From positions 62,001-126,000 of the forward strand of contig CAWEYW010000002.1 of the NCBI GenBank assembly GCA_963813415.1: a stretch of DNA of 64,000 nucleotides, written 5' to 3'. Under the pieces are notes generated by a model. It was not told where the DNA came from. It saw nothing but the letters and a program-made list of their open reading frames with translations, and made no database searches. Every line of letters begins with the position of its first letter. Position 1 is the stretch's first letter. This DNA comes from CAIWHR01 sp963813415 (GTDB lineage Bacteria > Pseudomonadota > Gammaproteobacteria > Burkholderiales > Casimicrobiaceae). This document shows, one piece after another, positions 25,946-34,895 of this stretch. Made by a program: the position numbers and the translations under genes.

Positions 25946-27088
25946 TCAGCGCTGCCCGATGGGTAGGTAGGACCGGGGCTCGGGTCCGTTGTACAGCGTC
26001 AGCGGCCGGATCAGGATGTTGTTCTCGAATTGCTCGAGCACCTGCACGGTCCATCCCGGAACGCGTCCGATCGCAAAGATCGGCACGAAGAGGTCCTCCG
26101 CAATGCCGTTCAGGTAATACACGACACCGGCGTAGAAATCGACGTTGACGTTGACGCCATGGCGCGCGTACGGCTTCATTGCTTCCACCAGCGCGGCCAG
26201 GATGCGGTACCAGTGCGGCTGGCCCATCGCCCGCGAGAGCTGCTCCACGCCGGCGCGCATGTGCCGCGCGCGCGGATCCTCGGCCCGATAGACGCGATGG
26301 CCGAATCCCATGACGGGTTCCTTGTTGGCGCGCGTGCGCCTGACGTACTCGGCGGCGTGCGCGGGATCGCCGATCTCCTGTGCCATGCGCATGACATTCT
26401 CGGCCGCACCGCCGTGAGCCGGCCCCGAAAGCGCCGCGATGGCACCGGTCATCGCCGCATGCAGGTTGGCCTCCGTGCCCGCGATCACGCGCGCGGTGAA
26501 CGCCGACGCATTGGAGCCGTGCTCCGCGTGCAGGATCATGTCCATGTCCATGAGCCGCGCGGTCTCGGCCGTGGGCCGCTCACCCTTCAGCATGTACAGA
26601 AAGTTGGCGGCATGGCCGAGTTGGGCGTCCGGCGCGATCGGGTCACGGCCGTGCCGGACATGCTCGTGGGCCGCGACGATCATCGGCACTTGCGACGTCA
26701 ACCGGATGCCCTTGCGCAAGGTAGCCGCCGGCGAATTGTCCCCGACCTCGGGATCGAATCCCGCCAGGGCCGACACCGCCGTGCGCAGCACGTCCATGGG
26801 ATGGGCGGGCTTCATCGCGCGGATGATGTCGAAGATGGCCGGGGGCAGCGCACGCGCCGCCTTGAGCTCCGCGTCGAAGGTTTCGAGCTGGAACGCGGTC
26901 GGAAGCTCGCCGTGAAGCAGCAGGTGGCAGGTTTCCTCGAACGTGGAATGCTCGGCGAGGTCGTGGATGGAATAGCCGCGGTAGAGCAGCTCGCCAGCGC
27001 GACCGTCGATGAAGCAGACGCGCGAGCGGTCGAAGTAAACGCCCTTCAGGCCACGATGGATCTCGACGGGTGCGCTGTCCTCGCTCAT
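25946..27088 (-). CDS. Citrate synthase (short, type II-like/2-methylcitrate class)
   Basis: Condenses acetyl-CoA (or propionyl-CoA) with oxaloacetate. The 380-residue size fits the short Gram-positive/archaeal-like class rather than the long allosteric gltA of proteobacteria. Active-site regions are AEHGSNASAFTARV (first His), MGFGHRVYR (second His) and NVNVDFYAGVVYY (Asp). Also visible are the N-terminal YRGYSIHDLAEHSTFEE and C-terminal PGWTVQVLEQFENN. Whether it prefers acetyl-CoA or propionyl-CoA cannot be told. The setting beside pta, fumarase and Frd/Sdh suggests a dedicated acetyl-CoA assimilation set. Confidence 0.9.
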   Translation of the reverse strand: MSEDSAPVEIHRGLKGVYFDRSRVCFIDGRAGELLYRGYSIHDLAEHSTFEETCHLLLHGELPTAFQLETFDAELKAARALPPAIFDIIRAMKPAHPMDVLRTAVSALAGFDPEVGDNSPAATLRKGIRLTSQVPMIVAAHEHVRHGRDPIAPDAQLGHAANFLYMLKGERPTAETARLMDMDMILHAEHGSNASAFTARVIAGTEANLHAAMTGAIAALSGPAHGGAAENVMRMAQEIGDPAHAAEYVRRTRANKEPVMGFGHRVYRAEDPRARHMRAGVEQLSRAMGQPHWYRILAALVEAMKPYARHGVNVNVDFYAGVVYYLNGIAEDLFVPIFAIGRVPGWTVQVLEQFENNILIRPLTLYNGPEPRSYLPIGQR

Positions 27089-27206
27089 CGCCTTTCCTCG
27101 TTCGGCCGGCAGCGCGGCCGAGTGGCGGTCGCTGCGACGCCTACGTGCGGTTGTGCCGGTTCAGGCGCCGGCGAGCCGCACCCGTACCCAGGATTGCCGG
27201 CCATCG

Positions 27207-28208
27207 TCACGATCCCGGCAGGGCATGCACGTCGTCGAAAAACAGGTCCTTCCACGAGGCAGGTGCCTGCTTGATCTGGCCATTGTCGCGCATGAACTGG
27301 GCGTACTTGAATATCTGCCGCGGTGTCATGGTGAACTCGATTGCCGGATCGGCGATCATCCGGAAGACGTCGTCCACCGATTCCTTGCCCTTGCTCTCGT
27401 CGACGTAAAGCTTTGCCGCCGCATGCTTGTCGGCGTTGATCATGTCGGTGGCCTGCTTGAGCGCCGCAACGAATGCACGGTACAGCGCTGGATGCTCGTT
27501 CCTGAAGCGCGACGTCGTCCACAGCACGGTGAACGTGAGCGGGCCGCCCATCACGTCGTACGAGTTCAGCACGCGATGCACGCGAGGGTCCTTGAGCTCG
27601 AGCTCCTGGAACGGAGGCGCGGTGAAATGGGCCGTGACGGTCCCGTTGAGCAGCGCCGCCATCCCGTCGGGGTGGCTCATGGTGACAGTCAGCGCGTTGA
27701 GCGAGTCCGCCTTGTCCTTGCCGAGCTCCTGCGCGGCGGCCATCGCCAGGATCGTCGCCTGGTTGGATACCTTGACGGCCGGCAGCGCGATCTTGTCACG
27801 GGGCGTGAAGTCCTTCAGCGACTTGATCGCCGGGTTGGTCGTGTTCAGGAACAATGGCGCCGAGGTCATGGCGGCGATCATCTTCACGTCCAGACCGCCG
27901 CGCGTCCGGTCCCACAGCACGATCGGCGGGGCCACGCCGCCGGACGCGATGTCGAGGGAGCCCGACAGCAGCGCGTCGTTCATGACGTTGCCGCCCGCGA
28001 ACTGCGCCCAGGTGACCTTGAGATCGGCGATTCCCGCGGCCTTCGCCTGCTGCTCGACGAGGCGGTGCTTCTGCATGTACATGAGCTGCAGGTAGCTGAA
28101 GCCGTATTGCTGGGCGATGCGCAGCTCGTTCTCTGCTGCCGGCGCGGGCGTAGCCGCGCTCACGGTCGCCAGAAAGAGTCCGGCGAGGAAAAGGCATCGC
28201 ATGAGCAT
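27207..28208 (-). CDS. NitT/TauT-family ABC transporter substrate-binding protein
   Basis: Periplasmic solute receptor of 333 residues. The signal peptide is LFLAGLFLATVSAATPAPAA, followed by the SsuA/TauA-like fold: QYGFSYLQLMYMQKHRLVEQ, the glycine motif GGNVMNDALLSGSLDIASGG and SHPDGMAALLNGTVTAHF. ATG 28208 has GAGG upstream and begins six bases before a second ATG. No permease or ATPase gene of its own is present, and TauA at 45744 is a separate protein, so this is an orphan receptor. It is divergent from the BKACE/mutase operon and may bind that pathway's substrate. Confidence 0.85.
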   Translation of the reverse strand: MLMRCLFLAGLFLATVSAATPAPAAENELRIAQQYGFSYLQLMYMQKHRLVEQQAKAAGIADLKVTWAQFAGGNVMNDALLSGSLDIASGGVAPPIVLWDRTRGGLDVKMIAAMTSAPLFLNTTNPAIKSLKDFTPRDKIALPAVKVSNQATILAMAAAQELGKDKADSLNALTVTMSHPDGMAALLNGTVTAHFTAPPFQELELKDPRVHRVLNSYDVMGGPLTFTVLWTTSRFRNEHPALYRAFVAALKQATDMINADKHAAAKLYVDESKGKESVDDVFRMIADPAIEFTMTPRQIFKYAQFMRDNGQIKQAPASWKDLFFDDVHALPGS

Positions 28209-28351
28209 CAGGTTCCTCAGTGGGCTGTGTGCGTCGCTGCACAAGCGGGGCATATTGCCGTCGCGCGCAGAGGGCGTCAATGCGAAGCGCAGGATATCGC
28301 CGCGTGGCGCCGCGGATCCAACGCGTGCCGGTCCGCACGAGCGGTGCAGCA

Positions 28352-28381
28352 TTGCCTCGCCCGGAAGAACATTGCAATAAT
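28352..28381 (+). promoter_or_regulatory. Promoter before the BKACE/glutamate mutase operon
   Basis: TTGCCT (28352-28357) and AATAAT (28376-28381) are separated by 18 bp. The -10 box is inside an imperfect palindrome, ATTGC-N7-GCAAT at 28371-28387, which could be an operator. The start codon of BKACE follows about 80 bases later. Confidence 0.5.
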
Positions 28382-28460
28382 GGCAATCGCCAAGCCGGCG
28401 CCCCCGCGTTGCCGGACCGCGGCGCAATTCGAGACGTGAACGAGAGCCAAGGATCGCCGC

Positions 28461-29294
28461 ATGACAGAGCCGGTCATCATCACCGTCGCCATCACCGGCG
28501 CCCTCCCCCGCAAGAAAGACAATCCCGCCGTTCCGGTCACACCTGCCGAGCAGATCGAGTCCACGCACGAGGCATTCGAGGCCGGGGCCACGCTCGTGCA
28601 CATCCATGTGCGCAACCCCGACGAGTCGCCCGGCAGCGACCCGGAGCTCTACGCGCGGGTGCAGGAAGGCGTGCGTGCCCATTGTCCGGGCATGATCATC
28701 CAGTTCTCCACGGGCGGCCGCGGGCGCGAGCAGGCGCGCCGCGCGGCGATGCTCCATCTCAAGCCCGACATGGCGTCCCTTGCAACGGGATCGGTCAACT
28801 TCCCGAACGGCATTTATGAAAATCCGCCGGACTTCGTCGAAGGCCTCGCGCGAACGATGCTCGACAACGCGATCAAGCCGGAGATCGAGGTGTTCGATCT
28901 CGCGATGCTGTACAACGCGGCCAACCTCGTCAGGAAAGGCCTCCTGAAGGATCCTCCGCACGTCCAGTTCGTCATGGGCGTGCCGAATGCCATGCCCGCG
29001 CGCCGCGCGATCTTCGATTTCCTGCGGGCCGAGCTCGCGTCCGTGCTGCCTCGCGCGACGTGGGTGGCCGCGGGCATCGGCCGGCACCAGTGGGAGGTGA
29101 ACGAGTGGTGTCTCGCCAATGGCGGGCATTGCCGCACGGGGCTCGAGGACAATCTGCGCATCGAGGCCGACAGGCTGGCCGCCAGCAACGCCGAGCTCGT
29201 CCGCAAGATCGTCGATGCGTGCCCGCGCTACGATCGCCGGCCGGCAACAGCGGCGGAGGCTCGCCGGATCCTCGGCCTGCCTGCGGTGCACTAG
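28461..29294 (+). CDS. BKACE-family beta-keto acid cleavage enzyme (DUF849)
   Basis: Zinc enzymes of this family split a beta-keto acid with acetyl-CoA to give acetoacetate and a CoA thioester; the first known member is the 3-keto-5-aminohexanoate cleavage enzyme. The 277-residue protein starts MTEPVIITVAITGALPRKKD and has the zinc pair LVHIHVRNP, FSTGGRGR, MASLATGSVNFPNG, EVFDLAMLYN and the C-terminal GLEDNLRI. It is the first gene of a plus-strand operon with glutamate mutase subunits. The side chain of its substrate, and hence the pathway, cannot be told from sequence. Confidence 0.88.
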   Translation: MTEPVIITVAITGALPRKKDNPAVPVTPAEQIESTHEAFEAGATLVHIHVRNPDESPGSDPELYARVQEGVRAHCPGMIIQFSTGGRGREQARRAAMLHLKPDMASLATGSVNFPNGIYENPPDFVEGLARTMLDNAIKPEIEVFDLAMLYNAANLVRKGLLKDPPHVQFVMGVPNAMPARRAIFDFLRAELASVLPRATWVAAGIGRHQWEVNEWCLANGGHCRTGLEDNLRIEADRLAASNAELVRKIVDACPRYDRRPATAAEARRILGLPAVH

Positions 29295-29349
29295 CGGTGC
29301 AGGCCATGGAGGTCCAGGCGCCGAGCGAGCCTGCACCAGCGAACGCTTC

Positions 29350-29838
29350 ATGAGCGATCCCGACGCAGCTCGTTCGCTCGACACTGTCGCGACGCCACCA
29401 TCGCCCGCTGCCGTGATCGTGACGGGCGTGATCGGCTCGGACACGCACATCGTCGGCAACCGCATCCTGTCGATGGCGCTCGAGAGCGCAGGCTACAAGG
29501 TCATCGCCCTGGGCGCGCTGACACCGGCCACCGATTTCATCAAGGCCGCCATCGAAACCGACGCCGATGCCATCCTGGTCTCGTCGCTGTACGGCCAGGG
29601 AGAGCTCGATTGCCGGGGCTTTCGTGATCTTTGCATCGAAGGGGGCCTTGCCGACATCCTGCTCTACGTGGGTGGCAATCTCGTCGTAGGCAAGCAGTCG
29701 TGGCCGGAAGTCGAGCAGCGCTTCCTCGACATGGGCTTCGATCGCGCGGCGCCGCCGGGCACGCGCATCGAAGCGGTCCTCGCCTGGCTCGCCGAGGATC
29801 TCGCCGCCCGCCGGCGCAGTGCCAGCGCGCGCGGGTGA
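29350..29838 (+). CDS. Glutamate (methylaspartate) mutase S subunit, B12-binding
   Basis: Small cobalamin-binding subunit of the coenzyme-B12 mutase that rearranges L-glutamate to 3-methylaspartate. In 162 residues it has the base-off B12 signature D31-T-H33-I-V-G36 (SDTHIVGNRI), then VSSLYGQGELDC and LYVGGNLVVGK, as in GlmS/MutS. The N-terminal extension of about 20 residues is longer than in clostridial GlmS. It is followed by the reactivase-like MutL and catalytic MutE genes. A related carbon-skeleton rearrangement on another substrate remains possible. Confidence 0.9.
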   Translation: MSDPDAARSLDTVATPPSPAAVIVTGVIGSDTHIVGNRILSMALESAGYKVIALGALTPATDFIKAAIETDADAILVSSLYGQGELDCRGFRDLCIEGGLADILLYVGGNLVVGKQSWPEVEQRFLDMGFDRAAPPGTRIEAVLAWLAEDLAARRRSASARG

Positions 29839-29842
29839 CCCG

Positions 29843-31258
29843 ATGGCCGCGGCCTTGTTGATCGACTTCGGCAGCACGTATACGAAGCTGCGCGCCATCG
29901 ATCTCGACGCACCGCGACTCCTCGGCACGGGCCAGGGTCCCTCCACGGTGACGAGCGACATTCTCATCGGCATGAAGGCGAGCCTCGCCGACCTGGAACG
30001 GCGCCTCGGCGGCCTGCCGCGTTTCAAGTACCGCCTCGCCTCGAGCAGCGCCGCCGGTGGGCTGCGGATGGTGACCGTGGGGCTCGTACGCGAGCTCACG
30101 GCAGAGGCGGCGCGGCGCGCTGCACTGGGCGCGGGTGCCAAGCTCGTCGGCACCTTCGCCTACCGGCTCACCGCCGGCGACGTCGAACGCATCGTCGCGC
30201 TTGCGCCGGACATCCTGCTCCTCGCCGGCGGCACCGATGGCGGCAACAGCGAGGTGATCCTGCACAACGCCAGCGCGCTGGGGCATAGCGCGATCTCGTG
30301 TCCGATCGTGCTCGCCGGCAATCGCAACGCCGCCGACGAGGCCTGCGCCGCGCTGGCCGGCAAGCACGTCATCGCGACGGAGAACGTGATGCCGGACTTC
30401 GAGGTGCTCAACATCGAGCCCGCGCGCGCCGTCGTGCGTCAGGTATTCATCGACCGGATCGTGCACGCCAAAGGCATCGATCGCGCCCGGGCCGAATTCG
30501 ATGCGGTCCTGATGCCGACGCCGGCGGCCGTGCTCGAAGGGGCGAGGCTCATCGCGGACGGTTGCGCAGGTCTGCCGGGCCTCGGTCCCGTGCTGGTGGT
30601 CGACCCCGGCGGTGCGACCACCGACGTGCATTCGGTCGCCGACAACGAGCCCTCCACCACGGGAGTGATCGTCCAGGGCCTGCCGGAGCCGCGCATGAAG
30701 CGCACCGTCGAAGGCGACCTTGGCATGCGCCACAATGCAGCGAACATCGTCGAGGCCGCCGGTATCGCGGCCATCGCCGCCGATGCGCACCTCGAGGCCG
30801 AGCGCGTGGAGGCCCTGGTGCACGCGTTGCGTGCCGACGTCGAGCGCCTGCCGGCCACGACCGAAGAGATCGCGCTCGATCAGGCGTTGGTCCGCGCGGC
30901 AGTGCGGCAGGCAGTGCTCCGGCATTGTGGCACGGTCGGTACCGTCTATACGGCCACCGGCCCCGTCGCGGTGCAGCACGGCAAGGATCTTTCCCGCGTC
31001 GCGGCCGTGGTCGGCACGGGCGGAGCGCTCGTGCACAGTCCCGATCCGCGCGCGGTGCTGGAAATGGCGCTGGCCGATGCTTCCGCGCCGCAGTCGTTGC
31101 GGCCGCGACACCCACGGCTCTTGCTCGATCGGCACTACTTGCTGTATGCCTGCGGTCTGCTCGGCACCGTCGCGCCGCAGGCCGCGCTCGAACTGGCCCT
31201 CGGCGGCCTCGAGCACCTGGAGAAGGAATCCGCCATTGAACGCCCGCTCATCGCCTGA
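29843..31258 (+). CDS. Glutamate mutase accessory protein MutL
   Basis: ASKHA-fold protein thought to reactivate or load cobalamin in the mutase. The 471 residues begin LLIDFGSTYTKLRAID (phosphate-1 loop), with LASSSAAGGLRMV, LLLAGGTDGGN, VLVVDPGGATTDVHSV (phosphate-2 loop) and GPVAVQHGKDLS. ATG 29843 follows the MutS stop by four bases; a GTG at 29819 would overlap MutS. The 3' end overlaps the start of the MutE gene by 23 bases. Confidence 0.85.
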   Translation: MAAALLIDFGSTYTKLRAIDLDAPRLLGTGQGPSTVTSDILIGMKASLADLERRLGGLPRFKYRLASSSAAGGLRMVTVGLVRELTAEAARRAALGAGAKLVGTFAYRLTAGDVERIVALAPDILLLAGGTDGGNSEVILHNASALGHSAISCPIVLAGNRNAADEACAALAGKHVIATENVMPDFEVLNIEPARAVVRQVFIDRIVHAKGIDRARAEFDAVLMPTPAAVLEGARLIADGCAGLPGLGPVLVVDPGGATTDVHSVADNEPSTTGVIVQGLPEPRMKRTVEGDLGMRHNAANIVEAAGIAAIAADAHLEAERVEALVHALRADVERLPATTEEIALDQALVRAAVRQAVLRHCGTVGTVYTATGPVAVQHGKDLSRVAAVVGTGGALVHSPDPRAVLEMALADASAPQSLRPRHPRLLLDRHYLLYACGLLGTVAPQAALELALGGLEHLEKESAIERPLIA

Positions 31259-32732
31259 AGCGACGCGCCAGCCGCTCTCCGAGGCGCGCATCCCGGACGA
31301 CGAGTTCGCCGCCATGCGGCGCGAGAATCTCGCGCGCTGGCCTACCGGCGCCGCCGTCGACCTGGACGAGGCGATCGCCGGGCAACGCGCCTTGCCCGCG
31401 CACAAGCAGCTCGGGCGCGTGATGCGCCGGGCGGTGGCCGAGCGGCGCTGCCTCACGCAACCGCGCGGCGGTTTCGGCACCTTCGCGATGCAGCGCGAGC
31501 TGATGATGACGCTCGACCGCGACGGTCACGCCGACATCGTGCCGACGACCACCGACAGCTACACCCGCAACGAGCAGTGGCAGCTCGCGCAGAAGGGCAT
31601 CGAGGAATCCGAGCGCGCCGGCCGCTCGATGCTGAACGGCTATCCGATGGTCAACTACGGTGTGGAGCGTGCGCGCGAGCTCATTGCGGCGATCGACAAG
31701 CCGGCCATCATGCTGACCGGAACCACGATGCCCAGGCTGACCAGCGAGATCGCCTTTGCCGGCGGCTACTCCGGGTACCTCGGCTCGGGGATCGCGTACA
31801 CCACCTCGTACATCAAGGAACTGTCGATCGAGGACGGTATCCGCAACCACCAGTACCTCGATCGGCTGACCGCGTTGTACGGGGAGCATGGCGTGGAGCT
31901 GCACCGGCGGCAGCCTGGATTCCTCACCGGCACCAATATTCCGCCGTGCATTGCCATCGCGACGTGCGTGCTCGATTGCCTGCTCGCGGCCGCGCAAGGC
32001 GTGACGAATTACGGTCTCGAGATGGGCGAGACCATGCATCTCGTGCAGGATGCGGCGGCGGTCGCCGCATGCCGCGACCTGTGCCAGGAATATCTGGTGC
32101 GGAAGGGCCACCGCGACGTCTTCACCTCGGTGACCCTGTTGCACTGGATGAGCGCGTGGCCGCAGGACGAGGCGCAGGCGGCCGCGCTCATCAGCTATGG
32201 CGGCACCCTGGCGGCGATCAGCGGTGCCGCCAGCGTCACCACCAAGTCCACGCACGAGGCTTTCGGGATTCCAACGCCGCAGGCGAATGCCGAAGGCCTG
32301 CGCATGACGCGCATGGCGATCTATCTGGCGCGCGATATCCGGTTGGACGGCCTGCCTGCCTACGAACAGGAGAAGGCGGTGATCGCCCGCGAGGTACGGG
32401 CCATTGTCGACAAGGTGCTCGAGATGGGCGATGGCGACGCCGCGGTCGGCAGCGTGCGCGCATTCGCGGCCGGCGTCATGGACGTGCCGTGGTCACCCAA
32501 CCGGCACTGCAGGAGCCGCGTGCTGCCGGCGCGCGACGTCGACGGCATGCTGCGCATCCTCGATCCGGGCGCGATGCCGTTTCCGCGCGACATTCTCGAA
32601 TTGCACGCGGAACGGCTGCGCAAGCGCGCCGAGCGCGACGGCATCGCGTTCGGTCCCGATCTCGCCGTCCAGAGCGTGTACGAGATGTCCGAGCCGATCG
32701 CGCACCTGCTGCCCGACCGCTGGATGCGATGA
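31236..32732 (+). CDS. Glutamate (methylaspartate) mutase E subunit
   Basis: Catalytic TIM-barrel subunit of the B12 mutase, 498 residues. Diagnostic segments are QPRGGFGTFAMQRELM, TTTDSYTRNEQW, SMLNGYPMVNYG, ITLTGTTMPRL-like IMLTGTTMPRL, TNIPPCIAIA, NYGLEMGETMHLVQD, TTKSTHEAFGIPT and VPWSPNRH. No ATG fits the required N-terminus: the family motif DDEFAAMRRENL lies before the first ATG, so TTG 31236 with AGAAGGA upstream is taken as the start. It overlaps MutL by 23 bases and its ATGA end overlaps the next start. Confidence 0.9.
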   Translation: MNARSSPEATRQPLSEARIPDDEFAAMRRENLARWPTGAAVDLDEAIAGQRALPAHKQLGRVMRRAVAERRCLTQPRGGFGTFAMQRELMMTLDRDGHADIVPTTTDSYTRNEQWQLAQKGIEESERAGRSMLNGYPMVNYGVERARELIAAIDKPAIMLTGTTMPRLTSEIAFAGGYSGYLGSGIAYTTSYIKELSIEDGIRNHQYLDRLTALYGEHGVELHRRQPGFLTGTNIPPCIAIATCVLDCLLAAAQGVTNYGLEMGETMHLVQDAAAVAACRDLCQEYLVRKGHRDVFTSVTLLHWMSAWPQDEAQAAALISYGGTLAAISGAASVTTKSTHEAFGIPTPQANAEGLRMTRMAIYLARDIRLDGLPAYEQEKAVIAREVRAIVDKVLEMGDGDAAVGSVRAFAAGVMDVPWSPNRHCRSRVLPARDVDGMLRILDPGAMPFPRDILELHAERLRKRAERDGIAFGPDLAVQSVYEMSEPIAHLLPDRWMR

Positions 32733-33847
32733 GCTCTCGCGGCCAGTTCGAACGTATCGACGTGCATCGGCTGCAGGTGCCGCTCGTCACGCCGTACCGG
32801 CTGGCATTCGGACCGGTCGAGCATTTCGACACCATCGTGGTCGAGATCACCGATCGCGATGGGCGAGTGGGACTCGGCGAGGCCACCGTCCTGACCGGTT
32901 ACACCGACGAGACGATCGAAGGCGCCTGGGGCCTTGCACGCGAGCTGGCCGCACAGCTCGTGCGGGATGACACGGCGGGCGCAGCGCAGCGCGTGGCGGC
33001 GTGCGGCCGCCGTCACCCATTCACCGCAACGGCGTTCGGTACCGCGCTGGAAATGCTGGCAGGCAGTCCCCTGCTGGAGGTAGGCGAACCCACCCGCGTG
33101 CCGCTCCTGGGCCTGCTGCATGCGGAGGATGAAACGGCCATCGCGCGCGAGTTCGACGCCCTCTTCGCGGCCGGATTTCGCACCATCAAGGTCAAGGTCG
33201 GATTCGATGTCGAGCGCGACGCCCGCCGCGTGCGTGCGGTGCAGCGGGTGGTTGCCGGACGTGCCCGCATTCGCCTGGACGCCAACCAGGGCTACAGCGC
33301 CGAGCAGGGCGTCGCCTTCGTGCATGCGCTCGATCCGGCGGACATCGAGCTCTTCGAGCAGCCCTGTGCCGCGGGTGACTGGGACGCCCATCTCACGGTG
33401 GCGCAGGCCGCGAGCGTCCCCATGATGCTCGACGAATCGATTTACGGCCTGGCGGATATCGAGCGCGCCGCGGCGCTCCGTGCGGCGAGCTACATCAAGG
33501 TCAAGCTGATGAAGCTCGGCACCCTTGTCGAGTTGACCGCCGCGATCGAACGCATCGGCGCGCTCGGCATGCGCGCGGTGCTCGGCAATGGCGTCGCCTG
33601 CGAGCTCGGCTGCTGGATGGAAGCATGCGTCGCCGCGCGCGCGATCGACAACGCCGGCGAGATGAACGGCTTCCTCAAAGCCCGCGAAGGCCTCTTCACC
33701 GAGCCGCTGCGGTTCGAGGACGGCGCGATCGTCCTCCGCCCGGGATTCGTGCCGCAGCTCGACCGTGATCGCCTGGCGCGCTGTCGCGTGGAGGGTGCCA
33801 CCTGCAGCCGTGGGCGCACGACGGCGAGCGTTGCGGGAGCGGCATGA
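32729..33847 (+). CDS. Enolase-superfamily enzyme, muconate-lactonizing/dipeptide-epimerase-like
   Basis: Enolase-superfamily proteins use metal and Lys general bases to abstract a proton next to a carboxylate. The 372-residue protein has the KxK motif in FRTIKVKVGFD, metal ligands in RLDANQGYS, LFEQPCA and MLDESIYG, and the opposite Lys in YIKVKLMKLG, the pattern of the muconate-lactonizing subgroup. It stands where methylaspartate ammonia-lyase, itself an enolase relative, would be expected after glutamate mutase, but its motifs are not those of the canonical lyase. The start overlaps MutE as ATGA. Epimerase, cycloisomerase or lyase roles are all open. Confidence 0.8.
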   Translation: MSSRGQFERIDVHRLQVPLVTPYRLAFGPVEHFDTIVVEITDRDGRVGLGEATVLTGYTDETIEGAWGLARELAAQLVRDDTAGAAQRVAACGRRHPFTATAFGTALEMLAGSPLLEVGEPTRVPLLGLLHAEDETAIAREFDALFAAGFRTIKVKVGFDVERDARRVRAVQRVVAGRARIRLDANQGYSAEQGVAFVHALDPADIELFEQPCAAGDWDAHLTVAQAASVPMMLDESIYGLADIERAAALRAASYIKVKLMKLGTLVELTAAIERIGALGMRAVLGNGVACELGCWMEACVAARAIDNAGEMNGFLKAREGLFTEPLRFEDGAIVLRPGFVPQLDRDRLARCRVEGATCSRGRTTASVAGAA

Positions 33848-34830
33848 AGGCCGTGACCATCGCGCAATTCGGCGGGCCGGAGGTGCTCGAGCTGACCGAG
33901 ATCGCACCGCCCGCGCTGCATGCGGGCGAGGCGCTGGTCGCCATCGAATACGCCGGGATCAACTTCATCGACGTCTACATGCGCACCGGCCAGTACGCGC
34001 GCTCGCACACCTACCAGACGCCGCTCCCGATGACGCTCGGCATGGAGGGCGGCGGGGTGGTCGCTGCGACCGGTGAGGGCGTGACCGAGGTCGCGGTCGG
34101 TGACCGGGTCGCCTACTGCATCGTGCGCGGCAGCTATGCCGAACGCGCCGTCGTGCCTGCGGCGAAGCTCGTGCCCGTTCCGGCGCATGTGCCCATGCCG
34201 ATCGCAACCGCGCTGATGCTGCAAGGCCTGACCGCGCACTACCTCTCGCATTCGGCCTACGTGCTCGGTCCGGGCAAGACGTGCCTCGTGCACGCGGGCG
34301 CCGGCGGCGTCGGTCAGCTCCTGATCCAGCTCGCGAAGCTGGCCGGCGCCACCGTGATCGCCACGGTCGGCAGCGAGGACAAGGCGGCGATCGCGCGGCA
34401 GCGTGGCGCCGATCACGTCGTGCTCTATCGCGACGTCGATTTCCGTGAGGAAGCGAAGCGCCTGACCGACGGCCGCGGCGTCGACGTGGTCTATGACGCC
34501 GTGGGGCGGGACACCATCCGGCAGAGCATCCGCAGCCTCGCCCGCCGTGGAATGTGCATCAACTACGGGGGCGCGTCCGGGCTCGTGCCGAGCATCGAGC
34601 CGCTGGAGCTTGCCGAAGCGGGTTCGGTGTACTTTACGCGACCGCACCTCGCAGACTACATTTCGTCCACGGCCGAGCTGCGCGGGCGTGCCGCCGATCT
34701 GTTCGGCGCGTACGCGGACGGAAAGCTCACCGTAGCCATCGATCGCGAGCTGCCGCTCGCCGAGGTGGCGGAGGCACATCGATGGCTCGAAGGACGACGA
34801 ACCCAAGGAAAGCTGCTCTTGCACATCTGA
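33844..34830 (+). CDS. Quinone oxidoreductase-like MDR-family protein
   Basis: Zinc-free medium-chain reductase of 328 residues, typical of NADPH:quinone oxidoreductase (QorA) and some enoyl reductases. It shows the GroES-like N-terminus with IEYAGINFIDVYMRTGQY, the loop PLPMTLGMEGGGVV, and the NADPH site VHAGAGGVGQLLIQLAKLAG. The C-terminus ends LAEVAEAHRWLEGRRTQGKL. No zinc ligands are seen. ATG overlaps the upstream stop as ATGA, so it is translationally coupled to the mutase operon and probably reduces an unsaturated intermediate there; this is inference. Confidence 0.85.
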   Translation: MKAVTIAQFGGPEVLELTEIAPPALHAGEALVAIEYAGINFIDVYMRTGQYARSHTYQTPLPMTLGMEGGGVVAATGEGVTEVAVGDRVAYCIVRGSYAERAVVPAAKLVPVPAHVPMPIATALMLQGLTAHYLSHSAYVLGPGKTCLVHAGAGGVGQLLIQLAKLAGATVIATVGSEDKAAIARQRGADHVVLYRDVDFREEAKRLTDGRGVDVVYDAVGRDTIRQSIRSLARRGMCINYGGASGLVPSIEPLELAEAGSVYFTRPHLADYISSTAELRGRAADLFGAYADGKLTVAIDRELPLAEVAEAHRWLEGRRTQGKLLLHI

Positions 34831-34895
34831 ACTGACCCCGTTCGCGACATCGGCGCGCAGACGCCAGGCGAACTGCAACCACTGGAGGAGAGATC

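Noticed and set aside
28209..28460. Cobalamin riboswitch before the B12 mutase operon
   Set aside because: I looked for the conserved B12-box and found no convincing match; only an ordinary promoter-like pair is supported.
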